From Dyadobacter arcticus (GTDB taxonomy: Bacteria; Bacteroidota; Bacteroidia; Cytophagales; Spirosomataceae), in assembly GCF_011762185.1 (NCBI RefSeq), contig NZ_JAASQJ010000003.1, forward strand, positions 806,001 to 870,000: a stretch of DNA of 64,000 nt. The letters are read 5' to 3'. The position numbers and the translations under genes were made by a program. Positions 63,301 to 64,000 of the stretch are shown here, one piece after another (position 1 is the first letter of the stretch; each line of letters starts with the position of its first letter). The notes under the pieces were generated by a model, which saw only the letters and a program-made list of their open reading frames with translations, did not search any database and was not told the origin of the DNA.

Positions 63301-63601
63301 TATTGAAGCCGCAAAAGTATTGGGTGAACAAATGACAAAAATTGCCGACGGCAAAACCGCTATCACCAATACTTACAGGAAACTGACCGGCAGAAAACCG
63401 CCTCAAAAAGAAGTAGACTTGCTGTTTACCTTACAGAAATTGGAAGAAGACAAATTCAGAAAAGATCCAAAAAAGGCTGCTGGCTGGCTTGCGACCGGCC
63501 AATATAAAGTTGACAAAAAGTTGGATTCCGCACTTTTGGCAGCCAACAGTGTTGTTGCAAGCACCATTCTCAATTCGGACGCCTGTTTAACCAAGAGATA
63601 A
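60377..63601 (+). CDS. Planctomycete-type cytochrome/DUF1549-LamG-DUF1553 lipoprotein
   Basis: 1074 residues with a lipoprotein signal ending LFFSC at Cys20. The order is PSCyt1 with haem motif CFACHG near 55, DUF1549 (about 160-370, second CxxCH as CAKCHDHKYDP near 345), a LamG/concanavalin-like domain (about 450-650), then DUF1553 (about 770-1030). The family is typical of Planctomycetes and Cytophagales and is thought to act in periplasmic or surface polysaccharide catabolism. A DUF1501 gene follows 3 bases later, the usual partner. Confidence 0.88.
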   Translation: MTLAKLILLYLFASLLFFSCSPELPEDVEIAMNELPEELDYNRHVKPVLSDKCFACHGPDKAKQKAGLRLDMAESAFVKQSKKSGRVAINPGDLADSEFFHRIVSADPEYMMPTPESHLALSAKEKATLIKWIRDGAEYKPHWAFVKPEKSKIVKVSHTNLIVNEIDHFIFRKLEEEKLQPSAQAEKEILLRRVSLDLIGLPPTLQETDAFLKDNSANAYEKQVDRLLNSLHYGEKMAVDWLDLARFADSHGYTVDRLRDMSPYRDWVINAFNKNMHYDQFIHWQLAGDLMPKPTRDMQIATAFNRNHQQNMEGGIVEEEFQTEYVIDRTNTFGDAFLGLSVGCAKCHDHKYDPVSQKNYYELFSFFNNVKEAGQISWDDALPTPTLMLPTAEQEKMLAFIQSKISSQEKILVETKRKSEPAFEQWINQREYNHLTRQTIPESGLQAFYNFENVALKNTVNAKQSGTMKRESGQDGGMPEFEKTNYGKSLLLNGDVFLDLSPAGVFRKSEAFTIGIWVNIPKELKEGVILHKSNAERLYNFRGYHLYLKNDRLELNMAHTAPSNAITKVTKRPVPRNQWIQLTIAYDGSSKAEGYKLYINGNETATDITMNQLTKDILFKGENQPGLQIGGWWRGLGFKDGKVDDIAIYSRTLTPFEIKILARKQNWIDIAAKSPQQLLPVEKNTLRAFYLSTIDKETVKSRLELQKARTLQSDSTEYIRELMVMQEMSKPKQAHVLIRGNYDALGEKVFPGTPASIFAFPKNLPKNRYGLAQWLTHPDNPLTARVEVNRLWQNFFGTGLVKTTEDFGNQGEMPSHPELLDWLAVTFRESGWDIKKMSKLMVMSATYRQDSRASREARENDPENRLYARGPANRMSAEMIRDNVLMASGLLNEKIGGKSVKPYQPEGLWSINSSNYVPDSGDAVYRRSLYILAKRSVPNPTLSTFDATSRSFCLVRRQKTNTPLQALVTLNDPTFIEAAKVLGEQMTKIADGKTAITNTYRKLTGRKPPQKEVDLLFTLQKLEEDKFRKDPKKAAGWLATGQYKVDKKLDSALLAANSVVASTILNSDACLTKR

Positions 63602-63604
63602 GTC

Positions 63605-64000
63605 ATGCACCATCATCACGCCGAAGAATTCAGGCTGCATACCCCCGACTTTAATGACCTGCATAAAAAGCTCGATCGTCGCAGGTTTTTGACCAAAACC
63701 TCGCTTGGGTTGGGTGCATTGGCTGTGGGATCGTTGTTTGGATTGGATAAACTTCATGGCTCGGCGTCGCGCAATGCGCCTGCCTCAGGCGATCTGGAAG
63801 CGGATATTCTCAAAGCATTGCCGCACATTGCGCCCAAAGCAAAGCGGGTGGTTTACCTGTTTATGAGCGGCGGCCCTTCGCAATTTGAAACATTTGATTA
63901 TAAACCCAAACTGGTTAATCTGGCGGGTCAGAACTTACCAGATTCGGTTAGGAAAGGGCAGCGGCTGACGGGAATGAGCGCCAATCAAAGTGCGCTGCCA
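63605..64000 (+). CDS. DUF1501 family protein (3' end outside window)
   Basis: The frame starts at ATG 63605 and is open to the right edge (132 codons). The N-terminus is His/Asp-rich, then KLDRRRFLTKTSLGLGALA forms a twin-arginine signal. The segment VVYLFMSGGPSQFETFDYKP is the DUF1501 sulfatase-like signature. It follows the DUF1553 gene by 3 bases, the standard DUF1553-DUF1501 pairing. The protein is periplasmic; the C-terminal two thirds are not visible. Confidence 0.88.
   Translation, partial: MHHHHAEEFRLHTPDFNDLHKKLDRRRFLTKTSLGLGALAVGSLFGLDKLHGSASRNAPASGDLEADILKALPHIAPKAKRVVYLFMSGGPSQFETFDYKPKLVNLAGQNLPDSVRKGQRLTGMSANQSALP

Overview
The window looks like a chromosomal segment of a Cytophagales bacterium (Bacteroidota), probably close to Dyadobacter or Spirosoma. 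This is judged from gene content only. The evidence is three proteins with type IX secretion (T9SS) C-terminal sorting domains, many short lipoprotein signals, TAnnTTTG-type promoter boxes, a bacillithiol-associated YtxJ protein, DUF4199, DUF983 and DUF1501/DUF1553 families, and a very high density of two-component proteins. No rRNA, tRNA, insertion sequence, phage gene or CRISPR array was recognised.

Layout. 1-2.0 kb: the 3' part of a haem-binding c-type cytochrome/HEAT-repeat protein. 2.1-4.9 kb: a truncated RHS-type secreted protein followed by an orphan toxin-like tail and a putative immunity gene. 5.1-6.6 kb: an rRNA methyltransferase and a tiny hydrophilic protein. 6.6-11.8 kb: a sugar module made of a GH78 rhamnosidase, an arabinose-isomerase-like protein and a divergent AraC regulator. 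11.9-16.5 kb: a lipoprotein, then TreZ and GlgX. 16.8-24.2 kb: a large signalling operon of two complex histidine kinases, a receiver, CheR, CheB and DUF983. 24.2-30.8 kb: lipoproteins, two T9SS-exported repeat proteins, DUF4199 and a membrane LuxR protein next to a polypyrimidine minisatellite. 31-32.9 kb: a secreted S15-type hydrolase.

32.9-38.7 kb, all on the minus strand, is the most interesting block. It holds a cyclic-nucleotide-binding-domain histidine kinase, a receiver fused to a thioredoxin-reductase-like flavoprotein that has lost its CxxC, a UBP-type zinc finger protein, a single receiver and an NtrC-type sigma-54 activator. Together these suggest an uncharacterised redox or metabolite signalling pathway.

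38.9-41.6 kb: a three-domain LigD. 42-46 kb: membrane proteins, a receiver, a DUF2383 stress-type protein and a Crp-family regulator. 46.2-47.7 kb: a hydrolase/ring-cleaving dioxygenase pair resembling MhqD/MhqO. 48-53 kb: a T9SS carbohydrate esterase, a cupin, an HtrA-like protease without a signal peptide and a Tat-exported aminotransferase. 53.4-58.2 kb: YtxJ, a second exported PLP enzyme with a C-terminal beta-rich domain, a very small kinase-like protein, DUF4406, a DeoR regulator and a receiver. 58.3-64 kb: DUF4287, a phytanoyl-CoA-dioxygenase-like protein, a zinc metallopeptidase and a DUF1553 then DUF1501 pair running off the edge.

Functionally the window mixes sensing (10 receiver domains, 3 histidine kinases, 5 DNA-binding regulators), extracellular or periplasmic degradation (rhamnosidase, esterase, peptidase, cytochrome/DUF1553 proteins) and stress handling (LigD, YtxJ, DUF2383, quinone detoxification-like genes).
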